From NCBI GenBank assembly GCA_002506645.1, contig DAXY01000033.1, positions 26,222-33,286 of the forward strand: a stretch of 7,065 nucleotides of DNA, in the 5' to 3' direction. The DNA comes from Vulcanisaeta distributa (lineage in GTDB: Archaea > Thermoproteota > Thermoprotei > Thermoproteales > Thermocladiaceae). This document shows, one piece after another, positions 1-5,697 of the stretch; positions within the stretch are counted from its first letter, which is position 1; each line of letters opens with the position of its first letter. The notes below the pieces were generated by a model that was not told the DNA's origin, ran no database searches, and saw only the letters and a list, made by a program, of their open reading frames with translations. The position numbers were made by a program, and so were the translations under genes.

Positions 1-2325
1 CACCCTGGATTCAGCCATATGGAGGTTGTGGAGAAGTACGACCCGCTGAGTAATAAGAAGGTTGTACTCACGAAGATCGATGCTAAGGACCCGCTGAGCA
101 TTGGCGGTAAGGCGGACTCAATAAGGGAGTTGCTCCCAAAGACCTGGGAGTCAAGGATTAGGTACCACCTATGCTACATATATGATAATGAGATTGTGCC
201 GGGCATGTTCTATAGAATTGAGGATGGCAAATTAGTTCCTGTGCCCATTGAGATACCCACCGAGATTGAGGAGTTCATAAATAAGCTCTACGCCAATGAT
301 AAGGAATTCCTCGAGGAGGCAAGGAGGTGGATACCGCTGTTTCAAGCCCCCGTACCAAACATCAAGAGGCTATCCCTCGATATTGAGGTATTCACGCCCC
401 AGGAGAATAGGGTGCCGAATCCCAGGGAGGCCAATTACGAAATAATAGCCATAGGGCTCGCGGGGAGTGATGGCTTGAGGAAGGTCCTCATACTCAGGAG
501 GCCCAACATGGAATTAAGGCCTGAGGACCTGGAGAACCTCATGTATGATGATGTCGAGATCGAGTTCTTCGACAGCGAATACGAAATGCTTAGGGAGTTA
601 TTCTCGATAATCCTACAATACCCAATACTGATCACGTTCAATGGCGATAACTTCGACCTACCCTACATCTATCACAGGGCTTTAAAGCTCGGATTTAGGA
701 AGGAGGAAATACCCATAGTGCTTAGGAGGAGTGAGGCGTCGATAGCTCTCGGCATACACCTCGACTTGTATAAATTCTTCAATATCAGGGCCATTGAGGT
801 ATACGCCTTCGGCGGTAAGTATAGGGGTATGGATAGGACGCTGGATACCATAGCCCACGCCATAATCGGCATGTCCAAGTTGAATAGGGATAAACCTGTG
901 TCGCAGATGAGCTATGTTGAATTGATAAATTACAACTTCAGGGATGCCTTCCTAGGGCTTTACTTAACGACCTACGACAATAACCTAGTGCTTAGGCTCA
1001 TAATACTGATGTCGAGGATTTCAAAAACGCCGCCAGATGACTTGGTCAGGAACCAAATATCCGCATGGATTAGGAACATGCTCTACTACGAACATAGGAG
1101 GAGGGGTTGGTTAATACCTGAGAAGGAGGATATACTCAAGGCCAAGGGTGATGTGGCCACAAAGGCCATTATCAAGGGCAAGAAGTACGCTGGCGCCATA
1201 GTCCTCGAGCCAATGCCGGGCATCTTCCCGAACGTCTATGTCCTCGACTTCGCGAGCATGTACCCATCGGTGATAAAGCGCTGGAACATATCCTACGAAA
1301 CCGTTAAATGCCCAGATGAGAAGGAGCAGGGCAACAAACCAATACCGGAGCTACCCCACTGGGTCTGTAGAGGTAGGAGGGGGTTGACGGCATTGGTCGT
1401 TGGCTTACTTAGGGACTTGAGAGCCTACGTTTATAAGAGGTTAGCCAAAACGGCGCAGAGCGAGTTATTGAGGAGTTACTACAACGTGGTCCAGAGCGCG
1501 CTTAAGGTCTTCATAAACGCGTCATATGGCGTACTTGGCGCTGAGGTTTTCCAGCTATACTGCCCACCCGCCGCTGAGTTGACTACTGCCCTGGCGAGGT
1601 ACGTATTGTCGAGGACCGTGCTTAAGGCGCTCGAGCTCGGCCTCGTGCCGATATACGGAGATACGGATAGCCTATTCATTTGGAATCCTGATGAGGGCAA
1701 GCTTAAGGAGCTGATTGAGTGGGTGGATAAGGAGTTCGGTATTGAGATCGAGCTTGACAAGGTCTATAAACTAGTGGCCATGAGTGGTAGGAAGAAGAAT
1801 TACGTCGGCATACTAAAGGATGGTGAGTTGGACATTAAGGGATTGGTCGGTAAGAAGAGAAACACTCCAGACTTCGCAAAGGAGGCTTTTAACGAGGTCG
1901 TTAGCCTACTCTCCGATATCCACGGCCTTGAGGACGTCAATAAGGTCGTTGAGGAGATTAGGGACAGGGTCAGGGACTACTACAGGAAACTGCAGAGGAA
2001 GGAGATACCACTTAATAAGTTAGCAATTAGGACGGCGCTCACGAAGCCCCTTGAATCATACACAAAGAACACGCCTCAACACGTCAAGGCCGCACTACAG
2101 CTGAAGAGCCTTGGCTATAGCGTGAGACCTGGCGATATAATAATCTACGTCAAGACCACGGGCAAGGACGGTGTCAAGCCCATACAGTTGGCTAGGATTG
2201 ATGAGATTGATCCCAACAAATACATTGAGTACTTAAGAACGTCGCTTGAGCAGGTCCTTGATGCGTTTGGGATTGAGTTTGAGAGTGTGATGGGTTCGTC
2301 AGTAATAGATGATTACTCACGATAA
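1..2325 (+). CDS. polB1: Family B DNA polymerase, PolB1/Dpo1 type (5'-truncated by window edge)
   Basis: Replicative DNA polymerase with 3'-5' proofreading, acting with PCNA and the replisome. The frame is open through base 1, and the first ATG (19) lies only about 120 residues before Exo I. In Sulfolobus Dpo1 (recalled, about 880 aa) Exo I lies near residue 231, so roughly 110 N-terminal residues are missing and ATG 19 is not the true start. Numbering from ATG 19: Exo I D121-I-E123 in LSLDIEVF; Exo II NGDNFDLPY 208-216; Exo III Y305-x3-D309; Pol motif A D410 in LDFASMYPS; motif B K496 to G504 (KVFINASYG); motif C YGDTDS 546-551 with D548 and D550; KKNY 592-595; thumb to residue 768. All catalytic acids are present, so both activities should be intact. 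Similarity to Sulfolobus PolB1 runs throughout (AGSDGL, NTPQHVKAALQL), which argues against the PolB2 and PolB3 groups. It is convergent with the next gene, 19 bp between stops. Confidence 0.96.
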   Translation, partial: HPGFSHMEVVEKYDPLSNKKVVLTKIDAKDPLSIGGKADSIRELLPKTWESRIRYHLCYIYDNEIVPGMFYRIEDGKLVPVPIEIPTEIEEFINKLYANDKEFLEEARRWIPLFQAPVPNIKRLSLDIEVFTPQENRVPNPREANYEIIAIGLAGSDGLRKVLILRRPNMELRPEDLENLMYDDVEIEFFDSEYEMLRELFSIILQYPILITFNGDNFDLPYIYHRALKLGFRKEEIPIVLRRSEASIALGIHLDLYKFFNIRAIEVYAFGGKYRGMDRTLDTIAHAIIGMSKLNRDKPVSQMSYVELINYNFRDAFLGLYLTTYDNNLVLRLIILMSRISKTPPDDLVRNQISAWIRNMLYYEHRRRGWLIPEKEDILKAKGDVATKAIIKGKKYAGAIVLEPMPGIFPNVYVLDFASMYPSVIKRWNISYETVKCPDEKEQGNKPIPELPHWVCRGRRGLTALVVGLLRDLRAYVYKRLAKTAQSELLRSYYNVVQSALKVFINASYGVLGAEVFQLYCPPAAELTTALARYVLSRTVLKALELGLVPIYGDTDSLFIWNPDEGKLKELIEWVDKEFGIEIELDKVYKLVAMSGRKKNYVGILKDGELDIKGLVGKKRNTPDFAKEAFNEVVSLLSDIHGLEDVNKVVEEIRDRVRDYYRKLQRKEIPLNKLAIRTALTKPLESYTKNTPQHVKAALQLKSLGYSVRPGDIIIYVKTTGKDGVKPIQLARIDEIDPNKYIEYLRTSLEQVLDAFGIEFESVMGSSVIDDYSR

Positions 2326-2336
2326 GGAATGTATGA

Positions 2337-2366
2337 TGAGGAATTCACTCCTCGAGGAATTCCTCA
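2337..2366. repeat. 10-bp perfect inverted repeat (hairpin) at convergent 3' ends
   Basis: TGAGGAATTC (2337-2346) is the exact reverse complement of GAATTCCTCA (2357-2366), with a 10-nt loop. It begins 12 bases after the polB1 stop and covers the stop and last codons of the opposing gene, so both mRNAs would end in or run through the same hairpin. Neither strand has a T tract after it, so it is not a classical intrinsic terminator. It could stabilise 3' ends or stall polymerase. Part of the symmetry may follow from the repeated Glu codons of the acidic tail. Confidence 0.6.
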
Positions 2367-2782
2367 CCCTCCTCGCCCTGTGAGGTTAGTGATGACAATA
2401 CGTTATTCACCACCTGGTTTATGATGTCGTCATTTATGTAGGGCATTATAACGACTAGCCTGTCAGCCTCCATATCTTCACCCATCCACTTATTGCTATA
2501 TATTATTTCGTAGGTTGGTATTTCAACCTCGGCCTTATTACCAACCCTCTTAACCCCGTACCTCTCAACCTTCCTATAAAGCTCCTTGCTCAACGGTAAG
2601 TCGAGACTCACGGTTTGGGGCACATTGAGGACTATGAAGTCCGACTCCTCGGGATTCCACTTATCCAGTAACTTCTTTACGTAGTTCTTCACCGTGTCTG
2701 TAAGGCTAGACTTAACAATCTCCTTATTGGCTATGCTCTTATTCTCTATGTAAACAACCACGTTCTCGCCCTCCTCAGGCAT
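2345..2782 (-). CDS. Uncharacterised 145-aa protein with acidic C-terminal tail; candidate PolB1-associated protein
   Basis: I do not recognise a named family with certainty. The protein is soluble, with no membrane segment or signal peptide. Visible features are a short beta-like N-terminus (NVVVYIEN 7-14), a charged helix (about 28-42), a hydrophobic strand FIVLNV 49-54, a second basic stretch ELYRKVERYGVKR 67-79, a strand pair ending in IIYSNKW 93-99, a hydrophobic strand LVVIMPYI 109-116, a last helix and a tail GEEGEEFLEE (136-145) with six Glu. There is no catalytic motif. Its position against polB1 and the acidic tail recall the Sulfolobus PolB1-binding protein PBP1, whose acidic tail limits strand displacement; this is inference, not homology I can show. 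It may instead belong to an uncharacterised crenarchaeal DUF family. ATG 2782 is chosen because a TATA-like element lies about 30 bp upstream, giving an almost leaderless mRNA. Confidence 0.8.
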   Translation of the reverse strand: MPEEGENVVVYIENKSIANKEIVKSSLTDTVKNYVKKLLDKWNPEESDFIVLNVPQTVSLDLPLSKELYRKVERYGVKRVGNKAEVEIPTYEIIYSNKWMGEDMEADRLVVIMPYINDDIINQVVNNVLSSLTSQGEEGEEFLEE

Positions 2783-2808
2783 ACCCCATTGCAGTGCCTA
2801 GGATTAAC

Positions 2809-2836
2809 TAATAAAGCTTAACTTTTCCCTATAGGG
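2809..2836 (-). promoter_or_regulatory. Promoter of the acidic-tailed protein gene, with adjacent palindrome
   Basis: On the minus strand TTTATTA (2815-2809) is centred about 30 bp before ATG 2782, which predicts a leader of only a few bases. A purine-rich GGAAAAG just upstream could act as the BRE. Directly beyond it is the perfect 10-bp palindrome CCCTATAGGG (2827-2836), which lies where an activator or repressor could bind; it also lies 23 bases past the stop of the preceding gene. Confidence 0.45.
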
Positions 2837-2858
2837 GGTTGTTAATTACGTTCAACTT

Positions 2859-3482
2859 TTACGAAGAGCCCAGGGACCTTATTACCGCGATTATCCTCTC
2901 TATCGCCGTGGCATTCGTCAGTAATGCCAGGAGTAATAGGCCGTAAAGCGTTATCACGCCTAACCCGGTGATTATAAATACTAAGAGAATGACTAAAATG
3001 AGCATAAGTCTCTCCTCCCTCTCGAGTAGTCCTACGCCAATCATCCTCATGCCCAGGGCCTCGGCCCTGGCCCTTGTGTAGCTCGTCATTAATGAACCCA
3101 GTATTGCAAGTATTAATGAAATAATGCTGAGTAGGCCCTGACCGCTGACAATCCATAGATCAATAAGTGCTATGAAATCGACATACCTATCCAGCGTGGA
3201 GTCAAGAAATGCGCCAAGCCTGGAGGTCCTACCCCAATACCTGGCTATTAAGCCATCCAACATGTCGAAGGCGCTCGCAAGTATTAGTAGTACGAATGTC
3301 ATTACGTAACTCCAGTGGTGATGCAGCCACATTAGGTATGGCGTTGGTAATGCGATGACTAAGGATGACACTGTCAATGCATTGGGATTCCTCGGCATTA
3401 TCTTGACAAGGCCCTTCTCAAGGATTCTCCTACCAACCCTCTCAATCCTGTCCTTAAGCCTTCCCAGGACCACAATCAACAC
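2859..3482 (-). CDS. CDP-alcohol phosphatidyltransferase; probable archaetidylinositol phosphate synthase
   Basis: Integral membrane enzyme that displaces CMP from CDP-archaeol with an alcohol phosphate; the likely acceptor is myo-inositol-1-phosphate, giving archaetidylinositol phosphate. The full family signature is present: D73-x2-D76-G77-x2-A80-R81-x8-G90-x3-D94-x3-D98, with the four metal-binding Asp. About six hydrophobic segments follow (roughly 41-53, 60-72, 101-113, 117-132, 158-175, 176-190). SYTRARAEALG (134-144) and VGLLEREER (150-158) resemble archaeal inositol-phosphate synthases more than phosphatidylserine or glycerol-phosphate types, but the acceptor is inferred. At 207 aa the length is normal. 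The gene starts inside the upstream padR gene: GTG 3482 gives a 29-bp overlap, while TTG 3479 or GTG 3473 (20-bp overlap) are also possible. There is no ATG near this end, and the overlap suggests translational coupling. The conserved part begins around residue 31, so the start is not decided by homology. Confidence 0.88.
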   Translation of the reverse strand: MLIVVLGRLKDRIERVGRRILEKGLVKIMPRNPNALTVSSLVIALPTPYLMWLHHHWSYVMTFVLLILASAFDMLDGLIARYWGRTSRLGAFLDSTLDRYVDFIALIDLWIVSGQGLLSIISLILAILGSLMTSYTRARAEALGMRMIGVGLLEREERLMLILVILLVFIITGLGVITLYGLLLLALLTNATAIERIIAVIRSLGSS

Positions 3483-3795
3483 CGCAGTTAAAGACTTCCT
3501 TAAGGATTAGGGATATGAAGTCCCTAGCCCTTAACCAAAGCTTCACGGTCTCGGGCCTTAACCTATACATCTTTGAATCATCACTCATAAACGTCTCCAC
3601 TAACCCATCCCTCTCCATCTTGTAAAGAACTACGTACACACCCACGTTTGTTACATTTATACCAAACCTCTCCCTAACCTCCCTGGCTATCTCATAACCA
3701 TACATCGGTCTCTCCATTAATAGCCTAACGATATAAATCCATAGATTTTCCTTAGTTAATTTAGCCATTAATCTATCAAGTGCCCTCTGGCTCAT
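3454..3795 (-). CDS. PadR-family winged-helix transcriptional regulator
   Basis: Small DNA-binding protein of 113 aa, close to the PadR core domain. Seen: helix NLWIYIVRLLME (17-28), the family hallmark MYGYEIAREVRERFG (31-45), recognition-helix region GVYVVLYKMERDGLVE (52-67), wing FMSDDSKMYRLRPETVKLW (69-87), then a dimerisation helix to about 101. It lacks the long C-terminal coiled coil of larger PadR proteins, so it resembles the short subfamily. The C-terminus carries Cys104 and Cys108 (CGVDC). ATG 3795 is chosen because GAGGG (3805-3801) lies five bases upstream, a good Shine-Dalgarno; the frame also opens at TTG 3807 (117 aa), which would be leaderless relative to the TATA box. It is first in an operon with the lipid synthase gene, which starts inside it, and diverges from glutamate dehydrogenase. 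Targets are unknown; self-regulation or control of either neighbour is a guess. Confidence 0.87.
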   Translation of the reverse strand: MSQRALDRLMAKLTKENLWIYIVRLLMERPMYGYEIAREVRERFGINVTNVGVYVVLYKMERDGLVETFMSDDSKMYRLRPETVKLWLRARDFISLILKEVFNCGVDCGPGKA

Positions 3796-3829
3796 TAAAT
3801 CCCTCAATCAATAATGCTAGATCAATAAT

Positions 3830-3837
3830 TTTAAATA
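3830..3837 (-). promoter_or_regulatory. TATA box of the padR-lipid synthase operon
   Basis: Minus-strand TATTTAAA (3837-3830) is centred about 26 bp before position 3807, predicting transcription start near 3807 and a 12-nt leader carrying the GAGGG ribosome binding site of ATG 3795. Confidence 0.55.
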
Positions 3838-3869
3838 CTAACCCCGATTCTGACTCACGCGTGCCCGTA

Positions 3870-3919
3870 TTACATAAGCCAATAGAGAAAGATTTAATAA
3901 CCCACCACTTACATAAGCC
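3870..3919 (+). promoter_or_regulatory. gdhA promoter: TATA box bracketed by an 11-bp direct repeat
   Basis: TTTAATAA (3893-3900) is centred 26-27 bp before ATG 3923, with purine-rich AGAGAAAG directly upstream as a plausible BRE, so the transcript should start at or within a base of the ATG. The 11-mer TTACATAAGCC occurs exactly twice, at 3870-3880 (upstream of BRE) and 3909-3919 (between TATA and start), 39 bp apart. Bound proteins at these places could help or block initiation. A perfect 8-bp palindrome CACGCGTG (3856-3863) lies further up, between the two divergent promoters. Confidence 0.6.
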
Positions 3920-3922
3920 TCG

Positions 3923-5188
3923 ATGTCACTAAGGGGGACTACATTCCTAGAAAGTGTGTTACAAACACTAAAGAGAGCTATAGAGTTGGGCGGGTATCCA
4001 CAGGAAGTCTACGAAATCCTAAGTAGGCCCCAAAGAATAATAACTGTGAACATACCCGTTAGGATGGATAATGGGAAAATACAGGTGTTCACAGGCTACA
4101 GGGTGCAGCACAACAATGCCCTAGGACCCTATAAGGGTGGTATTAGGTTCCACCCAGAGGTCACGCTTGAGGAGGATATAGCCTTAGCAACTGTAATGAC
4201 TTTCAAAAACTCACTAAATGGCCTACCATACGGTGGAGGCAAGGGCGCGATTGCCGTTGATTATAAGAAGTTAAGTAAGAGGGAGCTCGAGGAATTGAGC
4301 AGGGGCTACGCTAGGGCATTGGCGCCATTCATAGGCCCCGAAACGGATATACCAGCACCTGACGTAGGTACTGATCCACAGATAATGGCTTGGATGGTTG
4401 ATGAGTATAGCAAGATCTCAGGCCACAACGTACCTGGCGTATTCACGGCAAAGCCTGTCGTATTATGGGGCAACCCAGTCAGGGAATACTCAACGGGTTT
4501 TGGCGTGGCCGTATGGGCTAGGGAAGCGGCCAAGAAACTGTGGGGCGGTATTGAGGGTAAGACCGTGGCTGTCCAGGGCTTCGGCAATGTTGGCTATTGG
4601 GGGGCATACTGGCTGGAGAAGATGGGCGCTAGGGTCGTCGCCGTCAGCGACAGTAGAGGCGGTATTTATAACCCAAAGGGTCTTAATCTAACGGAGGTTA
4701 AGGCCGTTAAGGACAAGACGGGCACGGTAATGAATTATGACTCACCAGAAACTAGGAAGGTCACTAATGACGAATTACTTGAACTACCGGTTGACATATT
4801 AGTACCCGCAGCGCTGGAGAACGTAATACACAGGGGCAATGCCAACAATATAAAGGCGAAGTTAATAATCGAGGGCGCTAACGGCCCAACCACGGCCGAT
4901 GCGGAGAGGATACTACACTCAAAGGGTATTTGGGTAATGCCGGACCTAGCTGCCAACGCCGGCGGTGTGGTAATGTCCTACCTAGAGTGGGTTGAGAACC
5001 TACAGTGGTACTTCTGGGATGAGGAGGAAACGAGAAATAGGCTTGAGAAGATATTACTCGACACCTTTAACAGGGTAATGAATAGATGGAACAAGCTAGG
5101 TATGGACCAAGTAACCACTAGGGAAGCTGCATACGTAGAGGCTGTCGACAGGATATACAATGCAATGAAGGTTAGGGGCTGGATCTAA
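3923..5188 (+). CDS. gdhA: Glutamate dehydrogenase (Glu/Leu/Phe/Val dehydrogenase family)
   Basis: Cytosolic, normally hexameric enzyme interconverting glutamate and 2-oxoglutarate plus ammonia with NAD(P)+. At 421 aa the length is typical of archaeal GDH. N-terminal substrate domain: [11 protein letters not shown] (68-78) with substrate-binding K71; PYGGGKG (102-108) with catalytic K107; PAPDVGT (144-150) with catalytic D147. Rossmann domain: GFGNVG (219-224), then [13 protein letters not shown] (238-250), where D243 ends the second strand region. [15 protein letters not shown] (345-359) supplies the conserved Asn and the Ser contact to the glutamate side chain. Cofactor choice cannot be settled by eye; the acidic residue D243 allows NAD use, and NAD- and NADP-specific enzymes both occur in this order. 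ATG 3923 is chosen from the TATA spacing (leaderless) and because conserved sequence starts soon after. It is a single-gene unit, divergent from padR; AT-rich sequence with TATATTTT (5231-5238) follows the stop and may end transcription. Confidence 0.97.
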   Translation: MSLRGTTFLESVLQTLKRAIELGGYPQEVYEILSRPQRIITVNIPVRMDNGKIQVFTGYRVQHNNALGPYKGGIRFHPEVTLEEDIALATVMTFKNSLNGLPYGGGKGAIAVDYKKLSKRELEELSRGYARALAPFIGPETDIPAPDVGTDPQIMAWMVDEYSKISGHNVPGVFTAKPVVLWGNPVREYSTGFGVAVWAREAAKKLWGGIEGKTVAVQGFGNVGYWGAYWLEKMGARVVAVSDSRGGIYNPKGLNLTEVKAVKDKTGTVMNYDSPETRKVTNDELLELPVDILVPAALENVIHRGNANNIKAKLIIEGANGPTTADAERILHSKGIWVMPDLAANAGGVVMSYLEWVENLQWYFWDEEETRNRLEKILLDTFNRVMNRWNKLGMDQVTTREAAYVEAVDRIYNAMKVRGWI

Positions 5189-5343
5189 TATAACAGGATA
5201 GCACTTAAATAAATTCAAATTAAGAATTAATATATTTTAACGAATTTCCGAGGACTCAAGAGACTACTCTACACGTGATTTCCACTTACTAATTAATGCG
5301 ATACCACAGCCTTATTCAATATGATGTGAAAGAAGGACTTAGG

Positions 5344-5408
5344 CCACGGTCCCTCAATACGTTGAACCCAGTAATGGGTATCCACAACGATACTGCGTGG
5401 TTAGAACA
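5344..5408 (+). ncRNA. Candidate structured small RNA, H/ACA-like (tentative)
   Basis: Three nested helices can be drawn: outer CCACG (5344-5348) with CGTGG (5396-5400); middle CGTTG (5360-5364) with CAACG (5385-5389), extendable by TA/TA across a bulged A; inner ACCCA (5366-5370) with TGGGT (5375-5379) closed by GTAA. The outer and middle helices flank an internal loop like a pseudouridylation pocket, and an ACA (5406-5408) follows about 16 nt from the upper stem, as in archaeal H/ACA guides. No clear k-turn or k-loop is seen, which counts against it. TTATTCAA (5312-5319) is a weak TATA candidate about 26 bp before position 5342. No target was tested. Confidence 0.3.
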
Positions 5409-5452
5409 TCGCATGAAAATAACCAGGACATAATATTTGTTGAGCTACTAAA

Positions 5453-5463
5453 AATTTAAAAAT
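5453..5463 (+). promoter_or_regulatory. TATA box of tRNA-Asn
   Basis: TTTAAAAA (5455-5462) is centred 25-26 bp before the first tRNA base (5484), so transcription should start at or next to the mature 5' end, leaving little or no leader for RNase P. Confidence 0.7.
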
Positions 5464-5483
5464 GTAATCCTAATTCACTTGTC

Positions 5484-5576
5484 GCCGCCGTAGCTCAGCC
5501 CGGTAGAGCGGCGGGCTGTTAGGTTTCCGTCACAGAAACCCGTAGGTCCCGGGTTCAAATCCCGGCGGCGGCGCCA
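5484..5576 (+). tRNA. tRNA-Asn (GTT), with a 16-nt intron and encoded CCA
   Basis: Reads AAC/AAU codons. Acceptor GCCGCCG (5484-5490) pairs with CGGCGGC (5566-5572), discriminator G5573, CCA 5574-5576. D arm GCTC/GAGC (5493-5496/5506-5509) encloses a loop with GG. Anticodon stem GCGGG (5511-5515) pairs with CCCGT (5539-5543; terminal G-U). Loop C-T-GTT-A plus A5538 gives anticodon GTT at 5518-5520. Variable loop 5544-5548; T arm CCGGG/CCCGG with loop TTCAAAT. Without the intron the mature tRNA is 74 nt plus CCA, with every arm of standard size. It stands alone, with its own TATA box. Confidence 0.97.
5522..5537 (+). other. tRNA intron at canonical position 37/38
   Basis: Removing these 16 bases restores a 7-nt anticodon loop. 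The bulge-helix-bulge for the splicing endonuclease is visible: CTGT (5516-5519) pairs with ACAG (5532-5535) as the 4-bp central helix, with 3-nt bulges T-A^G (5520-5522) and A-A^A (5536-5538), cuts being after 5521 and 5537. Because A5521 and A5537 are identical, shifting the excised block one base left (5521-5536) gives the same mature tRNA. The inner intron helix is minimal (G5523-C5531), so the motif is of relaxed type. Confidence 0.88.
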
Positions 5577-5618
5577 ACACCCTTTGATTAGCCGTAACGG
5601 GGTATTTTGCCATGGCTA

Positions 5619-5647
5619 GAGCATTGTTCGTAGCATTCACAATGCTC
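5619..5647. repeat. 9-bp perfect inverted repeat between tRNA-Asn and nadM
   Basis: GAGCATTGT (5619-5627) and ACAATGCTC (5639-5647) are exact reverse complements around an 11-nt loop that itself holds another GCATT. It lies 42 bases past the tRNA and about 50 bases past the nadM stop on the other strand, so it could be part of the nadM 3' UTR. No T tract follows on either strand. Confidence 0.5.
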
Positions 5648-5697
5648 ACTCGGACCTTATGCATCTTCATCCTTAATCCTAGTGATTATCATGGGTA

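Larger units (their letters stand above)
5189..5483. other. 295-bp intergenic region without a confident gene
   Basis: It begins with a very AT-rich stretch (5189-5240), possibly the gdhA termination zone; ACTTAAATAAATT (5202-5214) resembles the citrate synthase TATA region and could also be a promoter. The middle (about 5250-5430) has ordinary base composition and is not obviously spacer: it contains a foldable segment (5344-5408) and two overlapping short plus-strand reading frames. One is ATG 5296 to TAA 5433 (45 aa); the other is open from 5343 to TAA 5459 without an early start codon. Neither matches a protein I know. The right end holds the tRNA promoter. Confidence 0.5.

Noticed and set aside
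202..213. Citrate synthase DHEVPAST (protein residues 205-212) as an unusual active-site variant
   Set aside because: The same sequence is found in Sulfolobus citrate synthase as I recall it, so it is ordinary for crenarchaea. Positions given here are protein residues; the DNA lies near 7006-7029.
2842..3156. Minus-strand 104-aa frame inside the lipid synthase gene
   Set aside because: It overlaps the membrane-spanning part of a well-supported gene in another frame, and its composition is irregular.
4398..4691. Plus-strand 97-aa frame, and minus-strand frames of 60-93 aa, inside gdhA
   Set aside because: They lie fully inside a gene with all catalytic residues and show no family features or promoters; they are frame shadows.
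5321..5327. ATGATGT as a C box of a C/D guide RNA on the plus strand
   Set aside because: No CTGA box follows within the normal 50-60 nt.
5640..5697. Possible C/D-box guide RNA on the minus strand after nadM (AGGATGA and CCGA boxes)
   Set aside because: Each box departs from consensus (RTGATGA, CTGA) and no proper final D box is present; too weak to call.
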